From CALAZP01 sp964410725 (lineage in GTDB: Bacteria > Bacteroidota > Bacteroidia > Chitinophagales > Saprospiraceae): DNA of 45,267 bases. The notes beneath the pieces were generated by a model, which was not told where the DNA came from, did not search any database, and saw only the letters and a program-made list of their open reading frames with translations. Shown here one piece after another: positions 38,038-45,267 of the stretch. The position numbers and the translations under genes are program-made. Numbering within the stretch: the stretch's first letter is position 1; every line of letters starts with the position of its first letter. The stretch spans positions 1 to 45,267 of the forward strand of contig CAYPID010000019.1 of the NCBI GenBank assembly GCA_964410725.1, written 5' to 3'.

Positions 38038-39444
38038 TTAAAGGTACTTTAAGGTAAAGTCAATAATTTTCTTTTTCCAACCTGCGTAAGGAGGAGCCAA
38101 AAGGTCCATTGCGCCGGGAATGATTTGTCGATATTCTGAACGGGCATTGGAAAAGGCTTCGAATCCATACCACCCATGGCCTTTACCTATCCCGCTATTA
38201 TTGACTCCCCCAAATGGAAGGTGGTGATTCATATAATGAACGATGCTGCTATTGATACAGGTTGCCCCGGCACGAGTCTGTTGACTGATGGCCTCAATAT
38301 TCTGAGGACTTTTGCTGTAAATATATAGGGCAAGGGGCTTTTCTTTGGAGTTAATTATTGCGACAGCCTCATCCAGTTGGTTATAACTGACCAGTGGTAA
38401 TATAGGCCCAAATATCTCGTGAGAAAGCAAATCTGAGGTGGGCTGCATCCCAGATACCAAAGTAGGTTCAATCAATAAGTCTGCTGAATTTGTTTGTCCC
38501 CCCCATTCGATTTGAGCACCTTGTTCCAGGGCATTTTCCAAATATCCACTGACCCTATCAAAGTGCCTCTGATTGACCATTCGGCAGTAATCCGGCGAAT
38601 TTTCTATGGCTTCGCCAAAATATTTTCGCAGGTACTCTCCTACCTTTTCGACAAACTGCTCTTTAATGGAAGAGTGAATGAGCACATAGTCCGGCGCAAT
38701 ACAAATCTGACCATTATTGATAAATTTCGCCCAAGCAATTCTTTTGGCAGCGATACTGATATCGGCTGTTTCATCAATAATAGTAGGAGATTTGCCTCCT
38801 AATTCCAAAGTAATAGAACTGAGGTGATTAGCAGCTGCCCTCATGACTTCTTTCCCGATATTAGGAGAACCGGTAAAATATATATGATGAAAAGGCAACC
38901 CCAACAAGTCTTGAGCAACTGAAGCATCTCCCTCGGCTACATATACCTCATGAGGTGGAAAAATAGCTCCAATAATTTTACTGATCAATGAAGAGGTGTG
39001 GGGAGTGACTTCAGATGGCTTAAGTACCACCGTATTACCCGCTGCTACAGCTGCCAGTAAAGGACCTAAAGTCAGATTGACCGGAAAATTCCAAGGGGCA
39101 ATGATCAACACTACACCTTTGGGCTCGTAGCGAATCCATGACTTGGACCCTAGGAGTGTAACTGGAGTGGGCACCGCTTGAGGACGCATCCAATCGCTTA
39201 ATCTTTTTCTAATAAATTTTGATTCCTGAAGAACAGGATAAATTTCTGTGAGATCGACTTCTGCATCTGTTTTTTTAAAATCTTGATACAAAGCCTCTTT
39301 TAGCGCTGATCTATGGGCAATTAAAGCCTTCTCCACTTTCTTCAATTTATTCCTTCTTGTCCGAAAATCCGTTTGGGCAATGACAGGCGCATGTTGGGCA
39401 AGCGATTCAAAAACAGGCAAAAACTGGTTTTCTATCTTATTCAT
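38038..39444 (-). CDS. Aldehyde dehydrogenase (class 3 / fatty-aldehyde type)
   Basis: A 468-residue ALDH. The PWNFP motif (IAPWNFPVNL) is near 117, the NAD loop FTGSPNIGKEVM near 190, the general base in LELGGKSP near 215, and the catalytic Cys in NNGQICIAPDY near 250. The short N-terminus and the length of about 460 fit the class 3 group that oxidises medium and long-chain or aromatic aldehydes. The C-terminal hydrophobic tail is modest. First gene of a two-gene unit with the class IV aminotransferase. Confidence 0.93.
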   Translation of the reverse strand: MNKIENQFLPVFESLAQHAPVIAQTDFRTRRNKLKKVEKALIAHRSALKEALYQDFKKTDAEVDLTEIYPVLQESKFIRKRLSDWMRPQAVPTPVTLLGSKSWIRYEPKGVVLIIAPWNFPVNLTLGPLLAAVAAGNTVVLKPSEVTPHTSSLISKIIGAIFPPHEVYVAEGDASVAQDLLGLPFHHIYFTGSPNIGKEVMRAAANHLSSITLELGGKSPTIIDETADISIAAKRIAWAKFINNGQICIAPDYVLIHSSIKEQFVEKVGEYLRKYFGEAIENSPDYCRMVNQRHFDRVSGYLENALEQGAQIEWGGQTNSADLLIEPTLVSGMQPTSDLLSHEIFGPILPLVSYNQLDEAVAIINSKEKPLALYIYSKSPQNIEAISQQTRAGATCINSSIVHYMNHHLPFGGVNNSGIGKGHGWYGFEAFSNARSEYRQIIPGAMDLLAPPYAGWKKKIIDFTLKYL

Positions 39445-39597
39445 AAAGGAGCTTGTGATTCAGTCAGTCAACAAAAATGACATAATAGCAAATTATAAGC
39501 TTATTAGTTTGATTTTTTTAAATAAATCTTCATCGACGAAATCTATCCATTGACTTCTAATACGATGCAAGGCAAAGTTTTAAGTCTGTAATTTTTT

Positions 39598-39605
39598 TAT
39601 ATTTG
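39598..39605 (+). promoter_or_regulatory. Predicted -7 element of the outer-membrane protein gene
   Basis: TATATTTG, a full match to TAnnTTTG. It covers a TTG codon at 39603 that could otherwise be read as a start, and so favours the ATG at 39657. Confidence 0.5.
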
Positions 39606-39656
39606 AACAATTCTATCAAGAATTTGAAACCTAAAACCAATCTAATAAATACACCT

Positions 39657-40928
39657 ATGAAATCTTTCTCCGCTCTTTTGCCAAAATTAATCTTCTTTTT
39701 TCTCCTAACCACTCAAATTAATGCAGCCAAAAATCCTATAAGCATGGGGAATGGCGAGCCGGTTAAAATTTTTTTAGATTGTGGGGTTTGCGATTTTAAT
39801 TACATCAAACAAAATTTTCCAGTTCTTTCCTATGTGAGGGATGTCAGAGAAGCCAGTGTATATGTGATGGTCAGGAGGCAAAATACAGGAGCTGGAGGTA
39901 AAATTTATACTTTTTTCTTTGAAGGTCAGGATGAATATCTGGGCAGAATGGATACCCTTGAGGTGACCACTGCACCAGATGCCACTCAGCAAGAAGTCCG
40001 AAATACGGTATCCAAGACCCTAATCGCTGGGATGATGCCTTATATAGCTAAAACAGACATGTTGGAAATGCTGGATTTTAAGGTGAGTGAAGAGATTGAA
40101 GAGCAAATTACCCAGCCGGTAGAAGACCAATGGAATGCCTGGGTTTTTGAAATTGGAGTGAGCGGAAATTTTAATGGTGATGACAATTATCAATCCAACA
40201 GATTTTCCGGTTCCGCAGATGCCCAGCGGATTATTCAGCAATACAAGTTTTTATTGGGATTAGATTACGATTACAACCGAACACTGTACAAATTAGAGGA
40301 TGGAAATTATTTGAATGTGCAAAGGAGTTATCGATTTAGCCATCTACTAGCTTGGAGTTTGAATGACCATTGGTCAATTGGGGAGGCTGTAGAGGGAAGA
40401 TCATCCATTTATTCCAACCTCGATTTTAGTTTGAGAATGGCCCCTGCTGTAGAATATAATTTTTACCCTTATGCCGAATCAGCCCAGCGCCAATTTGCTG
40501 TACTATACAGTTTGGGACCCAGATATTTTGATTACACCAATACGACAGTTTTCGGGGAGGATGAGGAATTACGGGTAAGTCATCAATTGCGAGTTTCCTT
40601 TGCTTACAATTCCAAGTGGGGCTCAGTTAGAAGTAATCTTAGCGCTTCTCAATACCTTCACGATACTTCGCTTCTCGGCTTGTATATGAGCAATAGCGCT
40701 TATCTAAGGGTATTGAAAGGGCTAAATTTAAGAATGGGAGGCGGGTTTTCTCTCATCCGAAATCAATTAAGTTTAGTTCAAGGAGAAGCCTCTTTAGAAG
40801 AAGTGTTGCTGAGGCAGAGAGAGCTTGCGAGAAATTTCAATTACTTTGCAGATTTCGGCGTATCTTATACTTTTGGATCGTTCTTTAACAATATTGTCAA
40901 TCCTAGATTTCCAAGAGGGGTATTCTAA
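39657..40928 (+). CDS. Exported protein with periplasmic domain and predicted outer-membrane beta-barrel
   Basis: The longest frame opens at a TTG (39603), but the ATG at 39657 gives a clean signal peptide (MKSFSALLPKLIFFFLLTTQ, cleavage after INA-A) and 423 residues. The N-terminal part (VKIFLDCGVCDFNYIKQNFP..., with LSYVRDVREASVYVMV) is a compact alpha/beta domain with a conserved Cys pair. After about residue 165 the sequence alternates in aromatic beta-strands (LGLDYDYNRTLYKL, AVLYSLGPRYFDYT, NYFADFGVSYTFG) as in outer-membrane barrels. No named family was recognised. It overlaps the convergent CPBP gene by 4 bp. Confidence 0.78.
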   Translation: MKSFSALLPKLIFFFLLTTQINAAKNPISMGNGEPVKIFLDCGVCDFNYIKQNFPVLSYVRDVREASVYVMVRRQNTGAGGKIYTFFFEGQDEYLGRMDTLEVTTAPDATQQEVRNTVSKTLIAGMMPYIAKTDMLEMLDFKVSEEIEEQITQPVEDQWNAWVFEIGVSGNFNGDDNYQSNRFSGSADAQRIIQQYKFLLGLDYDYNRTLYKLEDGNYLNVQRSYRFSHLLAWSLNDHWSIGEAVEGRSSIYSNLDFSLRMAPAVEYNFYPYAESAQRQFAVLYSLGPRYFDYTNTTVFGEDEELRVSHQLRVSFAYNSKWGSVRSNLSASQYLHDTSLLGLYMSNSAYLRVLKGLNLRMGGGFSLIRNQLSLVQGEASLEEVLLRQRELARNFNYFADFGVSYTFGSFFNNIVNPRFPRGVF

Positions 40929-41629
40929 CGAAATAGTTTATAAGCCATTCTTCCACTTACTACATCTATAAATACGTGCAGGATTATTGGGATTAATAGA
41001 GACTCCGTCAAAATAAACAACCATCCCAGGAGAAACGATAAAGCTCCAATTTTGAACATTGCTCTGTACCCCTGGTAAAAGTGAACTGCTCCAAATAGGA
41101 CAGACGAAAGCATTAGTCCTATAATAATTTGGTTAGTCAGTTGTATCCAATAGGAGAGTAAGTAAAATCTAAAGACCACTTCTTCACAGATCCCTGCGGT
41201 TATTGCTAGCCCAATATAGTGGGACCATTCCTTTTCTTGACTGGGTAAAAAAGGCGTTTGTTGATTTAGACGTTTAACAGTAGCTTCTTTATCGAGTTTG
41301 GGGTGAGTACTCCAAAAAAGTTCAAAAAAATAAGCAGTTATAACAATCATTACCAATATCAAAGCTAGAGGGGACCAGTGTGGAATTTTAAATTTGTCAA
41401 TAAGGAGAATCATATCTTTGCCCGATATCCACCAAATCATAACTACGGTTGCGAATAGGCCCCAAAGTGCAGCAGCGTTGGTCCAATAGAATTTAATTTT
41501 GTCTGATGCCGTCCAATCCAATCTATTGGGAAGTTGATGCTTTCCCTGGACAATTGAGTTTAGGGGTAATCCCAAAACCAAAATAAGGACTAAAACGTGA
41601 TCCAACCAATGCAACTCGTTCATTTTCAA
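40925..41629 (-). CDS. CPBP-family intramembrane metalloprotease
   Basis: A 234-residue multi-spanning protein with the Abi/CAAX-protease motifs: EEVVFRFYL (ExxxR type with the Glu pair, near 148), FGAVHFYQG (His, near 190) and HVFIDVV (His, near 220). About seven hydrophobic helices. Members cleave within membranes or act in bacteriocin immunity; no such gene cluster is present here, so the role is unknown. Confidence 0.88.
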   Translation of the reverse strand: MKMNELHWLDHVLVLILVLGLPLNSIVQGKHQLPNRLDWTASDKIKFYWTNAAALWGLFATVVMIWWISGKDMILLIDKFKIPHWSPLALILVMIVITAYFFELFWSTHPKLDKEATVKRLNQQTPFLPSQEKEWSHYIGLAITAGICEEVVFRFYLLSYWIQLTNQIIIGLMLSSVLFGAVHFYQGYRAMFKIGALSFLLGWLFILTESLLIPIILHVFIDVVSGRMAYKLFR

Positions 41630-41666
41630 CTTTTCAAGTATTCATGACAATATTTAAAAAATTTAT

Positions 41667-41674
41667 TACATTTG
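41667..41674 (+). promoter_or_regulatory. Predicted -7 element of parA
   Basis: TACATTTG, a full match to TAnnTTTG, 65 bp before the parA ATG. Confidence 0.35.
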
Positions 41675-41739
41675 TTCATATTTGAATAGTTTTAATACAA
41701 ACTATCCGGTAAAAAAACGAAATACATTAATTCAAAAAA

Positions 41740-42510
41740 ATGGGATTAATACTTACACTACTGAATCACAAAGGGGGCGTTGGAAAAACTACTAGTGCAA
41801 TTAATATTGGTGCGGGTATGGTGGAATTGGGAAAAAAAGTTTTACTTATCGACTTGGATCCACAGGCCAATTTGACCCTATCCTTAGGAGTTCCGAGGCA
41901 GCCAGTGACCATTTATGAATGCTTGAGAGGAGATTCGGAATTAGCGCCTTACACCGTCAAATCTGGATTAGATGTGGTCACTTCTTCACTGGATTTATCG
42001 GGTGCAGAAATGGAGTTGATTAATGAAGCGGGTAGAGAATTCATTTTAAAGGAATTAATGGACACGATTAAAAGTGAATACGACTATATCATAATTGATT
42101 GCCCACCAACCTTAGGTCTTTTAACGCTAAATGCTTTGGCTGGTTCTGATATGGTGATTATTCCTTTGCAAACAGAATTCTTGGCTATGCAGGGATTGGC
42201 AAAACTGAAACAAGTCATTTCAAAAGTTCAAGCCAGAATTAATAAAGATTTGAAAATTGGGGGAGTCATTGCAACTATGTTCGATCATAGAAAAGTGTTA
42301 AATAGAGATGTGGTAGAGACCATCGAAAAATATTTTGGAGATTTGGTTTTCCAGACCAAGATTAGAGATAATATCGCTCTTGCTGAAGCACCTTCTCAGG
42401 GCAAAGATATATTCCAATACAGCCCTCAAAGCCCTGGGGCAGACGATTATCTTTCTTTGGCAGAGGAAATAGTAGAAAGAAGTAAATCGGGTGTACCCGT
42501 TGAAGCATAA
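41740..42510 (+). CDS. parA: ParA/Soj-family ATPase
   Basis: A 256-residue ParA with the deviant Walker A motif KGGVGKT (Lys11, Lys16), the Walker A' LLIDLDPQAN and Walker B YIIIDCPPTLG. There is no N-terminal DNA-binding domain, as in chromosomal Soj and type Ib plasmid ParA. The next gene, 12 bp downstream, is a ribbon-helix-helix type protein rather than ParB. It could segregate DNA or position a cellular machine; no plasmid genes are nearby. Confidence 0.92.
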   Translation: MGLILTLLNHKGGVGKTTSAINIGAGMVELGKKVLLIDLDPQANLTLSLGVPRQPVTIYECLRGDSELAPYTVKSGLDVVTSSLDLSGAEMELINEAGREFILKELMDTIKSEYDYIIIDCPPTLGLLTLNALAGSDMVIIPLQTEFLAMQGLAKLKQVISKVQARINKDLKIGGVIATMFDHRKVLNRDVVETIEKYFGDLVFQTKIRDNIALAEAPSQGKDIFQYSPQSPGADDYLSLAEEIVERSKSGVPVEA

Positions 42511-42522
42511 AACATAATTAAA

Positions 42523-43053
42523 GTGGGGAAAAAACAATTTAACAGTGATTTTGATAGGTTTTTCGGTAAAGTCAGTAGTACTTCAACTACAGCTAGTGAA
42601 GAATCAGTCACTGCAGTTGCTGAAAAAAAAGAAGTGGAAAGTAAAGAAGCGGGTGTAAGTAAGGCTTCTACTTCCTCAACTCCGGTAAAAAGCTTTCAGA
42701 ATAATTTACACGATTTTCTCCAAAATACTTTTGAAGAAGCCTTCCAGGAACAAATGGAGGCCAGGAAGAATCCTAAACCTGAGGGTGAAATTCCTTTAAG
42801 TAAAAAGGGTAAGCCTATGGGTGGATTAGATTCTTTAATTAGAAGCACTGTAGATCCGAATTCAATACGCATCACCCACACCAGGACAGCTGAAGGAGGA
42901 AATGTTAGGAGAATTTCTCTAGCCTTTAAAGAGCGTCAAATCGAGAAATTGAGAAAGATAGCTAACCTTAAGCGCACTATGCTCAAAGATATCATCTATC
43001 AGGTGGTAGAGGAATACATTAATGACTTTGAACAGAGAGAAGAAAATCATTAA
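42523..43053 (+). CDS. ParA partner protein with C-terminal ribbon-helix-helix-like domain
   Basis: A 176-residue protein starting at GTG, 12 bp after parA. The N-terminal 75 residues are low complexity (Ser/Thr/Glu/Val rich). The middle contains GEIPLSKKGKPMGGLDSLIRST, and the last 55 residues (RRISLAFKERQIEKLRKIANLKRTMLKDIIYQVVEEYI) have the beta-helix-helix pattern of ribbon-helix-helix DNA-binding proteins. This layout suits a ParA adaptor. Its 3' end overlaps the convergent glycosyltransferase gene by 35 bp. Confidence 0.75.
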   Translation: MGKKQFNSDFDRFFGKVSSTSTTASEESVTAVAEKKEVESKEAGVSKASTSSTPVKSFQNNLHDFLQNTFEEAFQEQMEARKNPKPEGEIPLSKKGKPMGGLDSLIRSTVDPNSIRITHTRTAEGGNVRRISLAFKERQIEKLRKIANLKRTMLKDIIYQVVEEYINDFEQREENH

Positions 43054-44026
43054 TTCTCTTTAAAATCTCCACTCGTTGGTCGGGGTATTCCACTTTTATA
43101 TTTTGATTGGAAGATATCCAATCTCTTATAACTGGCAAGTCTTGGCGGGTTAAGGAATCCAATGAGGGAATCCCCATTTCTTTAAGTGCAGCACGATTGT
43201 AATCTTGTTCAAATTGCCCTTTCATGGGAATTGCTAAAATCTTTTTTCCGTAGAAAATAGCTTCCGCTGGCGTTTCGAATCCCGCTCCACAAATTATTCC
43301 TGTGCAGCTGCTAAATCGCTGTGCAAATTTTTCACTATCCAATGGAAATACCTGACAATTACCAACTTTTTTAGATTGCACTGCATATTTAGAAAATATT
43401 TCCCAAGCTATTTCTTTAACTTCTTTGAGGATAGAAATCAAGTAATCATCCTCATAGGCTGGGAGATAAACCACATAATGAGCGGCTTTAGTTGGGATCC
43501 TTTCTCTTATCCGATCTCTGATGATAGGATATAATGTATTATCGTCATAAGGATTGAAATGAAAACTTATCCGTTCATCGAAAGGGGCAAACCATTTTAA
43601 AAAAAGCCTTGCATAAAAGTATTTCTTTGAAGGTCTGGGGACTTTTTCACCTAAAAGCGCACTTTGGTGACTTAGGGCGACAACTGTTTTACTCCTTATT
43701 TTTCCAGCCCATGCAACTATGGGTTCAAAATCGTTAATGATCAAATCATAAGAGCTAACCGGTAGAGTCCAAATATCGTATAGCAACCGGACAATATTAT
43801 TTCCAACTATGGTTTTCCACCAATTAATACCTCCTCTTTGACCGAAAACAAAAGAGATACCCTTTTTGTAAATATCAATTTGAAAAGAGTTGGGTTGGAT
43901 TTCGGAGGCAAATCCGCTAACCAAGACATCCACCTCGTCAAAATGCTTTTTTAGAAAGGGAACTATAGCCTCTGCCCTTGCCAAATGCCCATTTCCAGTA
44001 CCTTGTATGGCATATAATAATTTCAC
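43019..44026 (-). CDS. Glycosyltransferase-like protein (MJ1255/VC2487 type, GT-B)
   Basis: A 335-residue protein with the N-terminal GTGNGHLARAEAIVPFL motif and the C-terminal donor-binding block IICGAGFETPAEAIFYGKKI followed by PMKGQFEQDYNR, as in MurG/UGT-like GT-B enzymes. This combination is characteristic of the MJ1255/VC2487 group. Neither sugar donor nor acceptor is known. It has no signal peptide or TM helix. Confidence 0.85.
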   Translation of the reverse strand: MKLLYAIQGTGNGHLARAEAIVPFLKKHFDEVDVLVSGFASEIQPNSFQIDIYKKGISFVFGQRGGINWWKTIVGNNIVRLLYDIWTLPVSSYDLIINDFEPIVAWAGKIRSKTVVALSHQSALLGEKVPRPSKKYFYARLFLKWFAPFDERISFHFNPYDDNTLYPIIRDRIRERIPTKAAHYVVYLPAYEDDYLISILKEVKEIAWEIFSKYAVQSKKVGNCQVFPLDSEKFAQRFSSCTGIICGAGFETPAEAIFYGKKILAIPMKGQFEQDYNRAALKEMGIPSLDSLTRQDLPVIRDWISSNQNIKVEYPDQRVEILKRINDFLLSVQSH

Positions 44027-44073
44027 TATTTTCTTGGAGTTAAACGTTTTTTATTAATAATGTTGAGGAAAGT

Positions 44074-44085
44074 TGACAAATGTCA
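44074..44085. promoter_or_regulatory. Palindrome TGACA-AA-TGTCA before the lipoprotein-SCO1 operon
   Basis: A perfect 5-bp inverted repeat with a 2-bp centre, in the 134 bp between the divergent glycosyltransferase and lipoprotein genes. It could be a regulator site for either gene. Only one copy was seen in the window, so support is limited. Confidence 0.35.
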
Positions 44086-44160
44086 GCCCTTTTTCTGGCA
44101 AGATTAAGGTATTTTGTTTCGTAATAACCAACTTCACAAATTAATTCTTGTTTAATTTTT

Positions 44161-44604
44161 ATGATGTACGCCAAACCTTTCTTTTTGTTATCAGTCATTT
44201 TAATACTTTTAGGGGCTTGTGGACCTTCTAAAGAAGAACTGGCGCATGCTGCTGAAGAAAATGCATGGGCAGAAATGATGAAAATTCACGATGAGGTAAT
44301 GCCTAAAACTTCAGAAATAGTAGGCCTCTACACTGCCCTGAAGAAAAGTGACACCCAAAAAATGAAAACTAATGAACTTTCAAATGAGGTTCTAAAAAGC
44401 ATTCTAGCGTTGGAGGATGCTGAAGAGGCTATGTTTGCCTGGATGAACGAATTAAAAAATTTAAATGTGTTACGTCCTCAGAAAAATCATGAGGAAATCA
44501 TGAAATATCTTAAGCAGGAGACTCATAAAATTGTTTCGATTAGAAATCAAATGTTAACGGCGCTAGAGGAGGGCAATAAGGTCTTGAATAAACTTTCATC
44601 ATGA
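44161..44604 (+). CDS. Helical lipoprotein upstream of SCO1
   Basis: A 147-residue lipoprotein (lipobox LGAC, Cys20). The mature part is almost wholly alpha-helical and charged (KEELAHAAEENAWAEMMKIH, then LSNEVLKSILALEDAEEAM and EEIMKYLKQETHKIVSIR), suggesting a helical bundle or coiled coil. Its stop overlaps the SCO1 start (ATGA at 44601-44604). A part in copper or oxidase assembly is inferred only from coupling to SCO1. The start may be the second Met. Confidence 0.75.
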   Translation: MMYAKPFFLLSVILILLGACGPSKEELAHAAEENAWAEMMKIHDEVMPKTSEIVGLYTALKKSDTQKMKTNELSNEVLKSILALEDAEEAMFAWMNELKNLNVLRPQKNHEEIMKYLKQETHKIVSIRNQMLTALEEGNKVLNKLSS

Positions 44605-45206
44605 GAATATTTATAGGAACATTAATAGTTGGATTTATTTTTTCTGCCTGTCAATTGGAACAGGAGCCGCTCCCAATTTTGGGAGAAAAATTGATTGAAG
44701 GGACCGATACCATATACCACACCATTCCAGATTTCAAATTTACCAATCAGGAAGGTCAAGAAGTTAACCTAGCTACTTTTGATAATAAAATCTATGTGGT
44801 TGATTTCTTTTTCATTTCCTGTCCAACCATTTGTCCCGTGGTTAAAGCACAGATGCTCAGAGTGTTGGAAACCTATCGTGATGAAGATCGATTAATGTTT
44901 TTATCTCATACAATTGATCCGAAGAGAGATACTGTTGAAAGGTTGAAAAAATATGCCGATAATCTAGGAGTTGGTGTTCCCAAATGGCATTTTGTCACGG
45001 GAGAGAAAGAAAAATTACATGGAATTGCTTCCTCTTATTTTAGCATTGCATATGAAGATTCTAGTGCACCTGGGGGATTTGACCATAGCGGCAGACTCAT
45101 TTTGATTGATCAAAACAAACATATCCGCTCTTACTGTGATGGCACTGATCCTGAATCTGTTGATCAATTCATTAAAGATATTGCGATACTATTGGAGAAA
45201 GGGTAA
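44601..45206 (+). CDS. SCO1/SenC-family copper-binding thioredoxin-fold lipoprotein
   Basis: A 201-residue protein with lipobox FSAC (Cys17) and a SCO domain. The copper site is Cys74 and Cys78 in SCPTICP and His162 in FDHSGRLILID, the standard CxxxC + His set. SCO proteins deliver copper to the CuA site of cytochrome c oxidase or reduce its cysteines. No oxidase genes lie in the window; the first overlapping gene upstream is a helical lipoprotein. Confidence 0.93.
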   Translation: MRIFIGTLIVGFIFSACQLEQEPLPILGEKLIEGTDTIYHTIPDFKFTNQEGQEVNLATFDNKIYVVDFFFISCPTICPVVKAQMLRVLETYRDEDRLMFLSHTIDPKRDTVERLKKYADNLGVGVPKWHFVTGEKEKLHGIASSYFSIAYEDSSAPGGFDHSGRLILIDQNKHIRSYCDGTDPESVDQFIKDIAILLEKG

Positions 45207-45266
45207 ATGGTCTAACCAATTTTCAATCTCACTGAAGGCTTGATTTCTAACGCTTTCTTTGGACAA
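45189..45266 (-). CDS. Possible C-terminal fragment of a further gene
   Basis: On the minus strand a frame is open from the window edge for 25 codons (ending ENWLDHLPFLQ) to a TAG at 45189-45191. It overlaps the convergent SCO1 stop by 18 bp, as several other convergent pairs here do. It is too short for family assignment. Confidence 0.35.
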   Translation of the reverse strand: MSKESVRNQAFSEIENWLDHLPFLQ

Positions 45267-45267
45267 T

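Noticed and set aside
39603..39656. TTG-initiated extension of the outer-membrane protein
   Set aside because: The TTG lies within a TATATTTG promoter element, and the extension would hide the signal peptide.
41740..43053. Plasmid or conjugative-element marker (ParA)
   Set aside because: Neighbouring genes are ordinary chromosomal ones and no replication, transfer, integrase or terminal repeat sequences were seen.
1..45267. CRISPR arrays, tRNA/rRNA genes, insertion sequences
   Set aside because: No regularly spaced repeats, cloverleaf-forming sequences or transposase genes were seen on reading; a covariance-model tRNA search was not possible.

Overview
The window is about 45 kb of chromosomal DNA from a member of the Bacteroidota, most probably a Cytophagales-type bacterium. 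The evidence is a type IX secretion C-terminal sorting domain on the first protein, a CusA-type pump fused to its outer-membrane partner, TAnnTTTG-type -7 promoter elements, mostly SD-less A+T-rich leaders, and many lipoproteins. No tRNA, rRNA, IS element, prophage or CRISPR array was seen. No gene-free stretch exceeds about 215 bp.

Layout: (1) 1-5262: the 3' part of a secreted subtilisin-like protease, a CysM-type cysteine synthase, and a VIT-family metal transporter in operon with AceK (isocitrate dehydrogenase kinase/phosphatase). (2) 5368-11233: a heavy-metal efflux operon (His-rich secreted protein, CusA-OMF fusion, CusB-like adaptor). (3) 11300-31582: a sulfur-oxidation island. It holds thioredoxin, a split YeeE/YedE sulfur transporter, a Tat-exported sulfite oxidase with its cytochrome c, and a sterol-desaturase-like protein. 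It also holds a cysteine-dioxygenase-like/methyltransferase fusion, two CstB-type persulfide dioxygenase-rhodanese fusions, two single rhodaneses and two SulP anion transporters. A molybdopterin enzyme with a fused FeS/NrfD membrane subunit (SoeA and SoeB-SoeC-like) completes it. (4) 31649-36115: MsrB, DUF2007, prohibitin-like protein, cytochrome c, AnmK, epimerase, DUF6249. (5) 36268-39444: ECF sigma factor with a membrane partner, class IV aminotransferase, aldehyde dehydrogenase. (6) 39657-45267: an outer-membrane-type protein, CPBP protease, a ParA/ribbon-helix-helix pair, a glycosyltransferase, a lipoprotein, an SCO1 protein and a fragment of a further gene.

A plausible flow through the island (inference): thiosulfate or other sulfane sulfur enters through YeeE/YedE. 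Rhodanese and CstB proteins turn persulfide into sulfite or thiosulfate. Sulfite is oxidised in the cytoplasm by the SoeABC-like enzyme or in the periplasm by the SorAB-like pair, and SulP proteins move sulfate or sulfite across the inner membrane.

The most interesting signal is non-coding. Two distinct palindromes recur in promoters of the island. GTGA-N6-TCAC (Crp/Fnr-type) occurs at four places, each centred 36.5-37.5 bp upstream of the end of a TAnnTTTG-like element, which is a class-II activator position. ATATGA-N8-TCATAT occurs at four places, at or just downstream of the predicted start of transcription, which is an operator position. Where both occur together (15529-15597 and 22234-22302) their centres are exactly 52 bp apart with the same order relative to the gene. 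This points to a two-regulator sulfur regulon whose regulators are not encoded in the window. A second regulatory signal is a pair of divergent ECF-type promoters (TGTAACCTT...CGTC) between the sigma factor gene and a DUF6249 gene.
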